A stretch of DNA of 64,000 bases from JAPLJU01 sp036725345 (lineage in GTDB: Bacteria > Desulfobacterota > Syntrophia > Syntrophales > UBA2192). A program made the translations under genes and the position numbers. Under the pieces are notes generated by a model. The model ran no database searches. It saw nothing but the letters and a program-made list of their open reading frames with translations, and had not been told where the DNA came from. Positions 24,655 to 34,033 of the stretch are shown one piece after another (within the stretch, counting starts at the first letter, position 1; the number at the start of each line of letters is the position of its first letter). Location of the stretch: the NCBI GenBank assembly GCA_036725345.1, contig DAIMEJ010000012.1, forward strand, positions 1-64,000. Direction: 5' to 3'.

Positions 24655-26130
24655 TCAGATTTGACGTTCGTTTGAACGGAATCTCGACAGCCAGTGTTCC
24701 GTGAGTTTGCCTGCTGATTCGCGACCACCCAGACCAAAGGCCAGCGCCACAGCGACGGCGATGGCGCCCAGCGTGAGGCCAAAGGCAAGGTTGACGATGT
24801 CATCGGCAATGCCCATGGCACGCAGGCCCAAGGCCAATACCAGCGCCAGGATCGCGAAACGCCCGATGCGGGCCAGACCCTTGGTCTTTGGGCCACTGCC
24901 ACGATCGATCGCTTCATATGCAAGGTTTGCCAGCCAGAATCCAACAACAAGGATAATCGATCCCAGCAGCACATCACCGCCGAATCGGATAAAAGTACCG
25001 ACAATGTCACCCACCTGCCTGAACCCAAGTTGATTGGCCGCTTCCACGGTGGCGAACAGCATGGCAAAGAACAGGGCTACGTAACCGACGAAAACCGATG
25101 CAGGGGTTTTGGCAAATGCATGCGTAAGTCCGGTGTGAGATGGCAGTTTATCGAAGCCCAGTGTGCTCAAAAAACTGGCCAAAAGGCGGGAGGCAAAGGA
25201 GGCAACCATCCAGGTGATGACCAGGATCAGGCCGGCTGCGATGATGTGGGGCACCGCATTCAAAATCATACCCAGCATGTCTGTGGCGGGTTTGGAGATA
25301 GCTTCGATCTTGAGTGCATCCAAGGCGGCGATAAGCGCCGGTAGGAATATGGCCAGAAAAACAATTAAACCGGCCACCCTGGACAGCTGCACAGATTCGG
25401 TCAGTCCGAAACGCTGACCGAGTTTGTCACTTCCAGCCGTGCGCAGCAGGTTGGTTGTGAGGTTGCGAAGTACGACGGCGACAATCCAGCCCACGCCGCC
25501 AATGACAAAGGCGGCCACTGCATTGGGCAGGATGTCGAGCACCTTGGCGATCATTTCGCGCAGCGGATCCAGAAGGCCCTCCATTTGCAGCGCACCCAGG
25601 ATGGCGGGCACGAACAGCAGAATGATCAGCCAGAACAGCGCTTGGCTCAGGCTGGCGCTGACGGGAGCCATACCCGCATGTTCTGAAAGTTTTTCGTCCA
25701 GTGAGGTCCTGGAGAGCGCCTTGGTGACCGTTGCGCGCACCACGCTGGCGAGCAGCCACGCAGCCAAAGCCAGCAACAGACCGGCCAGAAGGCGCGGCGC
25801 GTATTCAAAGAGCTGGGTCAGCAGTGCTGAAAAGGGACCCGAGACCAGCGCCAGGTCGAACGTGTCGAAGATCGCCGTCAATGTAAAGAGCATCACAACC
25901 CAAAACATGGTCACGCCCGTGCCTTTTTCGATGTCTACTGTGTGACCTGTGAGCTTCGCGAAGCGCGTGTTCAAGCCCACGAAGCCCAATCCTCTGCGGA
26001 CCCCGGCACGCACTGACACGGCGATTATCCATCCAAGAACCAATATGCCCAACGCTCCCAGCAGGGTTGGAATATGGCCTCCCAGTCCACTCTGTACGGC
26101 ATTCCACATCGTTGTCGTGTCCAGATTCAT
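24655..26130 (-). CDS. Mechanosensitive-channel-like protein with repeated TM-helix module
   Basis: 491-residue inner-membrane protein built of a repeated unit: a helix of the type VLGWIIAVSVRAGVRRGL followed by LNTRFAKLTGH..., recurring near residues 30, 130, 220, 310 and 385. This is the conserved TM-helix repeat family of MscS-related proteins; the classical MscS beta domain is missing. The C terminus ends in FGLTLGAIAVAVALAFGLGGRE, like the pore-lining helix of MscS relatives. Start ATG 26130 is preceded by GGAGGAGAAGG; an in-frame ATG at 26148 overlaps that RBS. Likely osmotic or membrane-tension role, inferred from family. Confidence 0.82.
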   Translation of the reverse strand: MNLDTTTMWNAVQSGLGGHIPTLLGALGILVLGWIIAVSVRAGVRRGLGFVGLNTRFAKLTGHTVDIEKGTGVTMFWVVMLFTLTAIFDTFDLALVSGPFSALLTQLFEYAPRLLAGLLLALAAWLLASVVRATVTKALSRTSLDEKLSEHAGMAPVSASLSQALFWLIILLFVPAILGALQMEGLLDPLREMIAKVLDILPNAVAAFVIGGVGWIVAVVLRNLTTNLLRTAGSDKLGQRFGLTESVQLSRVAGLIVFLAIFLPALIAALDALKIEAISKPATDMLGMILNAVPHIIAAGLILVITWMVASFASRLLASFLSTLGFDKLPSHTGLTHAFAKTPASVFVGYVALFFAMLFATVEAANQLGFRQVGDIVGTFIRFGGDVLLGSIILVVGFWLANLAYEAIDRGSGPKTKGLARIGRFAILALVLALGLRAMGIADDIVNLAFGLTLGAIAVAVALAFGLGGRESAGKLTEHWLSRFRSNERQI

Positions 26131-26917
26131 TCCTTCTCCTCCTTTCATTTTAGTATTCCAACCACATGTCCATCGTGTGAACTTGCGGTTTCATTGCCCT
26201 CACGTTAGTTTATTTACTGGGCGTTCCGGCTAAACCCTAGGCAAGAAATGATAACGATCTATCGGAGCCAGAGATGTTCCGATTGACGGTTTTCCAAAAG
26301 TCTCAATCTCAACAGGTTAGCGTGTTAAAACGCCGACAGGTTCTTGCGGATCTTCGAGATAGAAATATTCGGTAAGCTTCTTTTCCGGTTATAAGCTACT
26401 GTTTCCCGTGTGCGATGCTTGACACAGGGTTTCATGAAGGCACGGTGCTAGCCTTCCCTTTCAAATTCCTGCGGTTATCGGTACCGTACTGCACGATCCT
26501 GTCGGGCAATTGTTCCATCGCCTGCGCCAAAAAGATCGTGATACTTCCAGAAATCAAGACTGTTCATTGTTTATCGATGTGAAAAGGCAGAACACATTCG
26601 CCGAATTCCACTACGTGTTTTTTAATGGCAGGCAGGATAAATACGACTCAGATAAGAGCAGGCAACAAAAAGGATAAAAGACTGATTCCCACCGATCAAC
26701 ACGTTCAGCAACGAAATAAATCGAGGAGCAAAGAGGATAAAGGTATTCTGATCGTCTCTTCGCCACTTATGGTTTTTGTGCCGGCTGCAAACCAGCAAGT
26801 TTCTAAATGCACCCGGTTGCCTGAGGGGTAGACAAACCAGAGGCCGACAGATCGTCGTCCCGAGAAGCATCTGTGTCGCTAGAGCAACAGGCTTAACGCG
26901 GCGAATGTCAGTGCATG
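26131..26917. other. Long intergenic region
   Basis: About 790 bases with no ORF I can support on either strand and no repeat shared with the rest of the window. Composition is mixed; it may hold decayed sequence. Confidence 0.4.
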
Positions 26918-27307
26918 TCAGTCGAGCAGTTCCTTCGGAATGTTGCCCCCGTTGTCGGCAATCTTCTTCAGCACGGTCTTGTGCAGCCACATGTTCATTT
27001 GTGCGGAGTCACCGAGCTTCTCGGGCGGGCACCCGAGTTCGACCGCAAGTTCTTTCCGCGCCGCAAAGCTGCTCTCGAGGCCCAATAGCTTCAGCAGGTC
27101 CACGATCGAGGTTTTCCAATTGAGCTTCTGGGTTTGCGAGGCCGCGAGTTTCTCCAGGTGCGCCACGACATCGACGATGGCGATTGGTGTCGGAGCCGGC
27201 GGTGCAGCAGATTCCGTCTGGGGTGCAGGGGCGACTTGTGGGGGCACTTCTATCTTGGCGGGACGGCTGAAACCGAGCTTCTCGAGGATCTTGTCAAACA
27301 GGCCCAT
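26918..27307 (-). CDS. DUF3597 family protein
   Basis: 129-residue soluble protein: an N-terminal amphipathic helix MGLFDKILEKLGF, a proline/alanine-rich linker (about 15-42), and a helical C-terminal DUF3597 domain with WKTSIVDLLKLLGLESS and MNMWLHKTVLKKIADNGG. The function is unknown. The fold resembles a small LysM-adjacent helical domain. Start ATG at 27307 has GAAAGGAGAAG upstream. Monocistronic. Confidence 0.82.
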   Translation of the reverse strand: MGLFDKILEKLGFSRPAKIEVPPQVAPAPQTESAAPPAPTPIAIVDVVAHLEKLAASQTQKLNWKTSIVDLLKLLGLESSFAARKELAVELGCPPEKLGDSAQMNMWLHKTVLKKIADNGGNIPKELLD

Positions 27308-27422
27308 GGCTTCTCCTTTCAATTCAATGTGAAATGATCAGAATTTGATCTCGTATAATTAAAACTTACAACTCGAGGGCTGGTATGTCAAGAAAAAGCG
27401 CTCACGGTGTTAATGCACTATG

Positions 27423-27661
27423 ATTATGTCACCCCTTAACTGCACAGTTATTATGTCATCCCTTCCTGGGATTCTGATAGAACAGAGGCACGCTAAGGAG
27501 GTACTTCATGATACGTCTTCACCATGAAAGAGGTGACCCGATTCAGCGTTATTGACTCGTTGATGGACGGGAAGATGACCAATGGGAATGATGTGCGTTC
27601 GGCTGAAATAGCAGGTAACAAGCTTCAGGAAAGAGTCAATCGCCGTCACCTCTATTAATCC
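27423..27661 (+). mobile_element. Relic of an insertion sequence (left end and transposase start)
   Basis: Two related words, ATTATGTCACCCC and ATTATGTCATCCC, are repeated 26 bases apart, as in the ends of ISNCY-type elements with TGTCA-rich termini. Downstream, an RBS (AAGGAGG) precedes MIRLHH; shifting frame after a few codons gives MKEVTRFSVIDSLMDGKMTN, the typical N terminus of a helix-turn-helix transposase. The frame then decays into stop codons by 27650. Only about 35 codons remain, with frameshifts, so it is inactive. Nothing else in 27308-27844 looks like a gene. Confidence 0.45.
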
Positions 27662-27844
27662 GAGTCTCTACTTGTCAAGAATTCGCTCTGAGACAAAACA
27701 GAGCTGTACAAATCTGAGTCAAAAAAATCGTCACCTTTGACTGCTCTTGGAAATGCGGTTATGATATATTGTCTTCATTCTTTTGTTAGGGGCAACCCTT
27801 CTCTTCACCCGTGACATGATTGGACTTAGAAAGGGAACCTGCCG

Positions 27845-29122
27845 GTGATTTCCAGAAAATTCATCTTGGCCTTGCTTATCCTTGCCCTTTTCCTCCCCGC
27901 GTCCAGCTGCGTGAAAACTTCCGGAGACGGGAAAAGCGAAAAAGTGGTCGTCTTCAAGCATGGGAAGATCGCGGGCGACCCTCAGCTTTTCAGACAGCTC
28001 CTGGACCGTTTCGAGGCGGAACATCCGGGAATCCAGGTGATAGACGAGACATTGCCGGCATCGACGGATGAGCAACACCAATTCTATGTGATAAACTTGG
28101 AAGGCAAAAGTTCTGATTTTGACGTTCTCAGCATGGATGTAATCTGGGTTCCTGAATTCGCACGAGCGGGCTGGCTAAGGGAGTTGAGCCATATTTTCCC
28201 TGCGGAGGATCGTGAGAAATTTTTCCCGGGACCGGTCCGGGCTGTAACCTGGAGTGAAGGCATCTATGCGATCCCCTGGTATATCGACGCCGGCCTTCTC
28301 TATTACCGGAAGGATTTGCTTGAGATGCACGGCTTGTTGCCGCCAAAGACCTGGCAGGAACTGGTGACCACGGCAAAAACGATTGCCAGCCGGGGAACGG
28401 ATGTGTACGGGTATATCTGGCAGGGTAAGCAGTACGAGGGGCTTGTGTGCAACGTCCTTGAATATTTTTGGGGAAATGAAGGCGATGTAATACGTGAGGG
28501 CCGTTCGGTCATCAACAATCCATCGAACATCCATGCCCTGACGTTTATGTGCGATCTCATTCACCGGCACGGGGTGACCCCCCCTCTGGTCACGACAGTG
28601 ATCGAAGAACCCACACGACACATCTTTGGGAGCGGCCGGGCCCTGTTCATGAGAAACTGGCCTTATGCTTGGAATGTTGTTCAGAGAGAAGGGTCGGCTG
28701 TAAAGGGAAATGTAGGAGTCTGTCCACTGCCCGCGTTTCCCGGACATGAGAGCGCATCTACATTGGGCGGCTGGCAGCTCGGGATCAACCGGTTTTCCCG
28801 AAATCCTTCCGGGGCGGAGAAGCTGGTCAGATTTCTAACGTCGCCGGAGGCACAAAAGGCTCTCGCCCTCTCGATCGGTTACAAACCGACTCGAAAATCT
28901 CTTTATCGGGATCGGGACCTTCAGCGGGAACAGCCTTTTATCACTGGACTCTACGAGATTTTTATGAAAGCAAGACCGAGACCGGTCACACCCTATTACA
29001 TGATGATCACCCAGGTGATGCAGGCCGAATTCAGTGCAGCGCTCTCGGGAATCAAAACACCCGAATCCGCCCTGAATTCAGCACACAAGCAGGTCGAATA
29101 CATTCTGCAGGCGGAAAAATGA
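27845..29122 (+). CDS. Sugar ABC transporter substrate-binding lipoprotein
   Basis: 425 residues. Signal peptide with lipobox ending at Cys22 (LPASSC), then a family-1 solute-binding fold typical of maltose/trehalose importers: VVVFKHGKIAGDP start, DVLSMDVIWVPEFARAGWL, IPWYIDAGLLYYRKDLL, and GGWQLGINRFSRNP. GTG start; no alternative start in frame nearby. First gene of a four-gene importer; its last codons overlap the first permease by four bases. Best guess for the ligand is a disaccharide such as trehalose or maltose, from family resemblance only. Confidence 0.87.
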   Translation: MISRKFILALLILALFLPASSCVKTSGDGKSEKVVVFKHGKIAGDPQLFRQLLDRFEAEHPGIQVIDETLPASTDEQHQFYVINLEGKSSDFDVLSMDVIWVPEFARAGWLRELSHIFPAEDREKFFPGPVRAVTWSEGIYAIPWYIDAGLLYYRKDLLEMHGLLPPKTWQELVTTAKTIASRGTDVYGYIWQGKQYEGLVCNVLEYFWGNEGDVIREGRSVINNPSNIHALTFMCDLIHRHGVTPPLVTTVIEEPTRHIFGSGRALFMRNWPYAWNVVQREGSAVKGNVGVCPLPAFPGHESASTLGGWQLGINRFSRNPSGAEKLVRFLTSPEAQKALALSIGYKPTRKSLYRDRDLQREQPFITGLYEIFMKARPRPVTPYYMMITQVMQAEFSAALSGIKTPESALNSAHKQVEYILQAEK

Positions 29123-29976
29123 GGAATGAAAGACAAGATAGTGGAATAGGGTTTGTCCTGCCGGCGCTGGTGCTGCTCTTCTCTGTAACCGTCTACCCTC
29201 TTTTCTACGTGGTTTACCTCAGCCTTCACAGAAAACTGCTCATCTTCGACATTTCAAGATTCATAGGATTCGACAACTACCTGTTCTTGATAAGGGACGA
29301 TCGATTCTGGAATGCCTTGGGCAACACCGTCTATTTTACCGGTGCGTCGGTTATCTTGGAACTGTTCCTTGGCCTTTCCATCGCCCTTCTTCTGAACAGG
29401 TCTTTCCGTTTCAAGGGGCTGACCCGGGCCGCTGTCCTTATACCCTGGGCCATACCCACCGTCGTGTCCGCCCGCATGTGGGAGTGGATGTACAATACCG
29501 ACTTCGGCATCCTGAATTACCTGGTGGGCGTGAAGGTTAACTGGCTGGGAAGTCCTGTCTGGGCCTTGAACGCCGCCGTCTTCATGGATGTCTGGAAGAC
29601 AACGCCCTTCGTCGTCATCATGATGATGGCGGGACTCAAGGTGATTCCACAGGAGCTTTATCAGGCGGCTAGGATCGACGGTGCGGGAAGTTGGGCCTGC
29701 TTCAGGCGGATTACACTTCCCCTACTGAATCCGGTCATTCTGGTCGTCCTTATTTTCAGATCCCTCGACGCATTCAGGGTATTTGATGCCGTCTACGTAC
29801 TCACCGGGGGCGGACCGGCCAACGCCTCGGAGACACTCTCCATTTATGCCTATAAGATCCTTTTCCAGACCCTTCAGTTCGGGTATGGTTCCGCTGTTTC
29901 CGTGGTTGTTTTTCTCTGTATTGGATTCATGAGTGTGTTTTATATTCAACTTTTAAGCAGGGGAATCCGGTCTTGA
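29119..29976 (+). CDS. Sugar ABC transporter permease (MalF type)
   Basis: 285-residue inner-membrane permease with six helices. The family EAA loop that contacts the ATPase is at EELYQAARIDGAGSWACFRR-like sequence (about residues 180-200, QAARIDGAG...FRRITLPLL). Starts in an ATGA overlap with the lipoprotein gene stop and overlaps the next permease start. N-terminal helix at about 8-32. Confidence 0.9.
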   Translation: MRNERQDSGIGFVLPALVLLFSVTVYPLFYVVYLSLHRKLLIFDISRFIGFDNYLFLIRDDRFWNALGNTVYFTGASVILELFLGLSIALLLNRSFRFKGLTRAAVLIPWAIPTVVSARMWEWMYNTDFGILNYLVGVKVNWLGSPVWALNAAVFMDVWKTTPFVVIMMMAGLKVIPQELYQAARIDGAGSWACFRRITLPLLNPVILVVLIFRSLDAFRVFDAVYVLTGGGPANASETLSIYAYKILFQTLQFGYGSAVSVVVFLCIGFMSVFYIQLLSRGIRS

Positions 29977-30785
29977 AGAGAGCAGGTTTTTACATGGGAT
30001 TGGCCATCGTGGTTCTTTACTGCTTGGGACCGATTCTGTGGCAGTTCATCACCAGTATCAAGTCCGATGCAGAGATCACCGTAATCCCGCCACTCCTACC
30101 TGCTTCCCCGACCTCCGACCACTACCTTTCCATCTTCAAGAGTCATCCTTTTTTCAGGATCATCGCCAACAGTTTCATCGTGGCTACTTCAACGATGGTT
30201 TTGTCGCTTGCAATTGGCTCCCTGTGTGCTTTCGCCCTCGCCACATTAAGGGTGCGATTCGCGGTCCTGATACTCGCGTTTGTGCTTTCCGTTTCCATGT
30301 TTCCTCCTGTTGCAACTGTGAGCCCGCTCTACATCATCATACGCACCCTGGGTCTCCGCGACACTTGGTGGGCCCTGATCCTTACGTACACGACCTTCTC
30401 TCTTCCGCTCTCCATCTGGATCATGACAAACTTCTTCCGGGAAGTACCCGATGAGATCTACTGGGCGGCCCGGGTAGACGGGTGCACGAATTTTCAGGCG
30501 TTTTACAGAATTCTGCTGCCACTGGCAGCACCCGGAATGGCCACGACGGCCATCTTGGTATTCATATTTTCATGGAATGAATTTCTTTTTGCCCTGACCT
30601 TCACGTCCACTATTGCATCCAGAACGATCCCGGTTGGAATCGCTCTCTTTCCGGGCCTTCACGAAGTCCCCTGGGGAGATATTGCCGCGGCATCGATTGC
30701 GGTCACGGCCCCCCTTGTGATTCTCATATTCGTGTTTCAGCGAAGGATCGTCGAAGGGCTGACGGCGGGGGCCATTAAAGGGTAG
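29973..30785 (+). CDS. Sugar ABC transporter permease (MalG type)
   Basis: 270-residue inner-membrane permease with six helices and the EAA loop YWAARVDGCTNFQAFYRILL (about 165-184). TTG start overlapping the previous stop (TTGA), with AGCAGGGGA upstream. Followed three bases later by the ATPase gene. The long periplasmic loop between helices 1 and 2 is typical of MalG-type subunits. Confidence 0.9.
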   Translation: MKRAGFYMGLAIVVLYCLGPILWQFITSIKSDAEITVIPPLLPASPTSDHYLSIFKSHPFFRIIANSFIVATSTMVLSLAIGSLCAFALATLRVRFAVLILAFVLSVSMFPPVATVSPLYIIIRTLGLRDTWWALILTYTTFSLPLSIWIMTNFFREVPDEIYWAARVDGCTNFQAFYRILLPLAAPGMATTAILVFIFSWNEFLFALTFTSTIASRTIPVGIALFPGLHEVPWGDIAAASIAVTAPLVILIFVFQRRIVEGLTAGAIKG

Positions 30786-30788
30786 GTC

Positions 30789-31856
30789 ATGGCCGCGATA
30801 CGATTTGACAAGGTGAAAAAAAAGTTCGGCGAGGTCGTTGTTGTCCGGGAGCTTGATCTGGAAATACACGACGGCGAATTTTTCACCTTCGTCGGACCGA
30901 GCGGCTGCGGTAAGTCGACGATTTTGCACATGATCGCAGGGCTGGAACACGTGACAGGTGGCATTATATATTTTGACGGGACCCCCGTGAATGATTTGTC
31001 CCCGAGGCAGAGGGATGTGGCCATGGTTTTCCAGAGTTATGCCCTCTACCCCCACATGCGTGTATATGAGAACATTGCATTTCCGCTCCGCATGAGCAAG
31101 ACACATCCGGAGGAGATCGATCGGGAAGTCCGAAACACGGCGGAGCTTCTGGGTCTGCAGGAACTCCTCCATAGGAAACCGAAGGAACTCTCCGGTGGGC
31201 AGAGGCAGCGGGTGGCCCTCGGCAGAGCCATTATCCGGCGCCCAAGGGTTTTCCTCATGGACGAGCCGCTATCAAACCTCGATGCCAAACTGAGGCTCGA
31301 AACGAGGGGGGAGCTTAAAAAACTTCATCGGGAGCTCGGGATTACAACGGTTTATGTCACCCATGATCAGGCCGAGGCCATGAGCATTTCCGACCGGATC
31401 GCTGTTCTTCACGATGGGGAAATTCATCAGAGCGGAACACCGCTTGAAGTCTACAGGAATCCAGCAAATGTCTTCGTGGCCAGCTTTATCGGAAACGTCC
31501 CTATAAATCTTGTCCCTGTGACGCAGAAGAACCTTGACCCTGTTGAGATCGATTTCAATGGTGTAATCCTTACCCCATCACTGGATGAGAGACCAGAGGA
31601 ATCTGCGCTGATGGCAGGGATCCGACCGGAAGATACAGACATCTCACGGATCAAAACCAAAGGCGCCCAGATCATCGAGGTTTTACTGACGGAACCGGCA
31701 GGGTCCTTTGTGCTGGTGGATTTTAGGTGGAAAGGCGTGACGATGAAGGGAACAGCCCGTACGGACACGGATCTGAAGTGCGGGGAGCTTGCCTTTATGA
31801 CATTCCCCGGAGATAGGGTGCTGATCTTCGATACCCGAACGGGTAAAAAGTTATAA
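30789..31856 (+). CDS. Sugar ABC transporter ATPase (MalK/UgpC type)
   Basis: 355 residues: nucleotide-binding domain with Walker A GPSGCGKST (about 37-45), Q loop MVFQSYALYPH, signature LSGGQRQRVALGRA, Walker B VFLMDEPLSNLDAKLR, switch histidine in VYVTHDQAEA, and a C-terminal TOBE/MalK regulatory domain (about 240-350, AGIRPEDTDIS). Completes a four-gene importer. The TOBE domain is where inducer-exclusion partners bind in relatives. Confidence 0.92.
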   Translation: MAAIRFDKVKKKFGEVVVVRELDLEIHDGEFFTFVGPSGCGKSTILHMIAGLEHVTGGIIYFDGTPVNDLSPRQRDVAMVFQSYALYPHMRVYENIAFPLRMSKTHPEEIDREVRNTAELLGLQELLHRKPKELSGGQRQRVALGRAIIRRPRVFLMDEPLSNLDAKLRLETRGELKKLHRELGITTVYVTHDQAEAMSISDRIAVLHDGEIHQSGTPLEVYRNPANVFVASFIGNVPINLVPVTQKNLDPVEIDFNGVILTPSLDERPEESALMAGIRPEDTDISRIKTKGAQIIEVLLTEPAGSFVLVDFRWKGVTMKGTARTDTDLKCGELAFMTFPGDRVLIFDTRTGKKL

Positions 31857-32065
31857 ATGACATGAGTCATTATTTGTACATAAATTCATGTCGGATAGCG
31901 GCGGCCCGGGTTGTTTGGACGGGAAACAGGGTTTGATAAGGAGAAACGGCCGCGGTTCATGGTCATGCCGCAGACGTTTCTGCGGAAGAGTGCGGAAGTA
32001 AATCCCTCCTGTAAATGCGTGGTATGGGATAGTAGAGGTCTATTCTTGCTGGTGCGTGCCGTGGT

Positions 32066-33403
32066 TCAGAGGTCTTTCAGCAGTCTGTTTGCCGGCAGTT
32101 TTTCAATGGTGTCCCGGAAGGTTCCGATCGCTTCCGACAGGGTGGAAAATTCCGGCGTACGGGCGAAGGGTATGGTGTTGAGTCCCCTGAGTTCCATGGC
32201 GTCGATGACCTGTTGAATCGTCAGCGTCTGGATGTCGCGGGCCGGCTGGAACCCTCGCTCCCCGTCTTTATCGATGTCCGTGACGGAGAGGATATTACTC
32301 TGGGTCAGCTCGAAAAGGATTTCGTTGACGAGGCGGACCGGAATTTCAAGCTCCTGAGAAAGCTGCCGGGCGGTCAGCGGGGCCTCCCCCCGGGCGAAGT
32401 TCCGGACGACGCGCTGCGCGACCTGAAGGGAAAGCAGGGTCTTGAGACGGCGGCTGGTTTGAAGTGCGTCGGGCTCGAATTCATAGGTGTCCACGTTCTG
32501 GAGGGCAAAGGAGAATTCGGCGCCATACAATAGGATCAGCCAGCTCAGCTGAAGCCAGACAAGGAAGAGCGGCAAAGCGGCGAAACTGCCATAAATGGCG
32601 TTGTATTTCGCGACCCCGATCTGAAAGGTGATGTATACCCATTGTGCAACCTCAAAGATCGTGCCGGCAATGATACCAGCTACCAGGCCATTGATAAAGC
32701 GAACCTTCGTATTCGGCATGAAAATGTACAGAAAGGTAAACAGTCCCCACAGAAGGGTGTAAGGAAGCAGTTTCAGAAAAAACATGACGATCGAGCTAAA
32801 TGCACTTAGGATTGTAAGCCGTTCCACGATTAGCGTCACCTGTGTGATGACGAGGACGGTTGCACTGCTGGAGAGAATGATGAGAACAGGGCAGACAAGC
32901 ATCAGCGACAGGTAGTCACCGAATTTCCGGCCCAAGGAGCGCTGCTCTTTGATTCCCCAGATGTCATTCAGGGAACCTTCGATTTGTCCGAGCATCTTGA
33001 TGACGGCCCAGAAAAGAACAATCAGGCCGACACCCGCAATCAGTCCCCCTTGGGTGTTCTCCAAGAGAGAGTGGGAAAAATGGATGATGTTGTCGAGGAT
33101 TTCCTCTTGACCGGCCAGCTTGTCGCGCAACTGTGATTCGAGCATCTTCTCGAAGCCGAACCCCTTGGCGATTCCGAAGGCCATGGCGGCTACCGGCACG
33201 ATGGAAATCAACGAGTAAAAGGTGAGCGCCGATGCCCTGAGCTGGCATTTGTCTTCGTCGAATCCACGGATTGAGAGGAGTAATACCCGCAAAAGTTTCA
33301 GAAAAAAGGATTTTGTCGGGGGGAGGTTTGTTCGTCGGATACGCCAGACATCGTGCTTGATGAAATCCACTGACTTTGGAATGACGTTACGGAGAGTCTT
33401 CAT
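32066..33403 (-). CDS. YihY/BrkB family membrane protein with C-terminal helical domain
   Basis: 445-residue inner-membrane protein with six helices (about residues 60-320) and the family motif ASALTFYSLISIVP near helix 1, plus IWGIKEQRSLGRK and YNAIYGSFAALPLFLVWLQLSW. The last 110 residues form a soluble region with LTARQLSQELEIPVRLVNEIL, which reads as a winged-helix-like module, common in longer members. The old annotation as RNase BN is not correct for this family. Start ATG at 33403 (MKTLRN) is preferred to 33448. Confidence 0.85.
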   Translation of the reverse strand: MKTLRNVIPKSVDFIKHDVWRIRRTNLPPTKSFFLKLLRVLLLSIRGFDEDKCQLRASALTFYSLISIVPVAAMAFGIAKGFGFEKMLESQLRDKLAGQEEILDNIIHFSHSLLENTQGGLIAGVGLIVLFWAVIKMLGQIEGSLNDIWGIKEQRSLGRKFGDYLSLMLVCPVLIILSSSATVLVITQVTLIVERLTILSAFSSIVMFFLKLLPYTLLWGLFTFLYIFMPNTKVRFINGLVAGIIAGTIFEVAQWVYITFQIGVAKYNAIYGSFAALPLFLVWLQLSWLILLYGAEFSFALQNVDTYEFEPDALQTSRRLKTLLSLQVAQRVVRNFARGEAPLTARQLSQELEIPVRLVNEILFELTQSNILSVTDIDKDGERGFQPARDIQTLTIQQVIDAMELRGLNTIPFARTPEFSTLSEAIGTFRDTIEKLPANRLLKDL

Positions 33404-33605
33404 AACACATTTCCTAATGGTGTTTCGATATTCGAGATAGGTATCCAAGAAAAATCACTACAAGTATGTCCTTTATCTTGCAAGTATACAAATAACAATT
33501 TTGTGTCAATGGAATAACGACAATTAATACTGATTGAAAGATTGCATGTTTTTGTTTATCGACGGAATGTCGATTTCAGAAAGAAATCAATAGCCCAAGG
33601 CAAAA

Positions 33606-33632
33606 GAGGCAGGGCCATTTCTGACCCTGCCC
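33606..33632 (-). terminator. Repeated terminator, copy 3 (inverted)
   Basis: Reverse complement of the terminators at 3724 and 5748: GGGCAGGGTCAGAAATGGCC core. It lies about 230 bp upstream of the YihY gene on that strand, so it would end a transcript coming from the right. Confidence 0.7.
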
Positions 33633-33755
33633 TCTATTTCGCCGTGGTAAGGATGCAGTTTCAACCCTGGTTGGCGTGGATGGCCTTCGCTTGGTCAATA
33701 TTGTCACGCTGATAATTGTCGGCCTAAATCCAGCTGTTTACAATTGTATCTGCGT

Positions 33756-33817
33756 GATTCGACTGCTTTTTCTTTCCAAATAGAGCGTTGAGGAAAAGTT
33801 CCTATAGCTGTACGTCC
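33756..33817. repeat. R2 intergenic repeat, copy a
   Basis: About 62 bp related to 36025-36087 and 42032-42098. The shared core is AGAGCGTTGAGGAAAAGTTC, a T/C-rich left part, and AGCTGTACGTCC at the right. Confidence 0.65.
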
Positions 33818-34033
33818 CGGGGAGTCATATCCACTCAAGGGATTGACCATATCGGCTAACCCCTTTTTTGAGTGATTTGACCATTTAAACGGTGTAACGA
33901 TGGGTTCAAACCGCTTGTTTTGAAGCCAAGTAGATCGCCGGAGAGAACCTGTGGAGTATTTCTTAGCCTTTCGGCTTCCTCCCATCCGGCGGTGATTAAA
34001 TCATATAATTTCTCAATTTTTTTATTCAGATGC

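Larger units (their letters stand above)
33404..34033. other. Intergenic region with terminator, R2 repeat and hairpin
   Basis: About 630 bases. Contains an inverted copy of the repeated terminator (33606-33632), R2 repeat copy a (33756-33817) and an imperfect GGG...CCCC hairpin with six T (about 33838-33874). Minus-strand frames here do not have coding character. Confidence 0.5.

Noticed and set aside
24594..25067. Minus-strand ORF in another frame at the 3' end of the channel gene
   Set aside because: Overlaps the real gene fully and is Trp/Arg/Ser rich without domain sense.
31911..32216. ORF between the ABC ATPase and the YihY gene
   Set aside because: Overlaps the 3' end of the YihY gene on the other strand and has no RBS or domain.
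33856..34020. Minus-strand GCTTCAAAA next to GGTTTGAACCC suggested a selenocysteine tRNA
   Set aside because: The T-stem does not pair, the acceptor strand is absent, and the anticodon stem has a mismatch next to the loop; no consistent cloverleaf.
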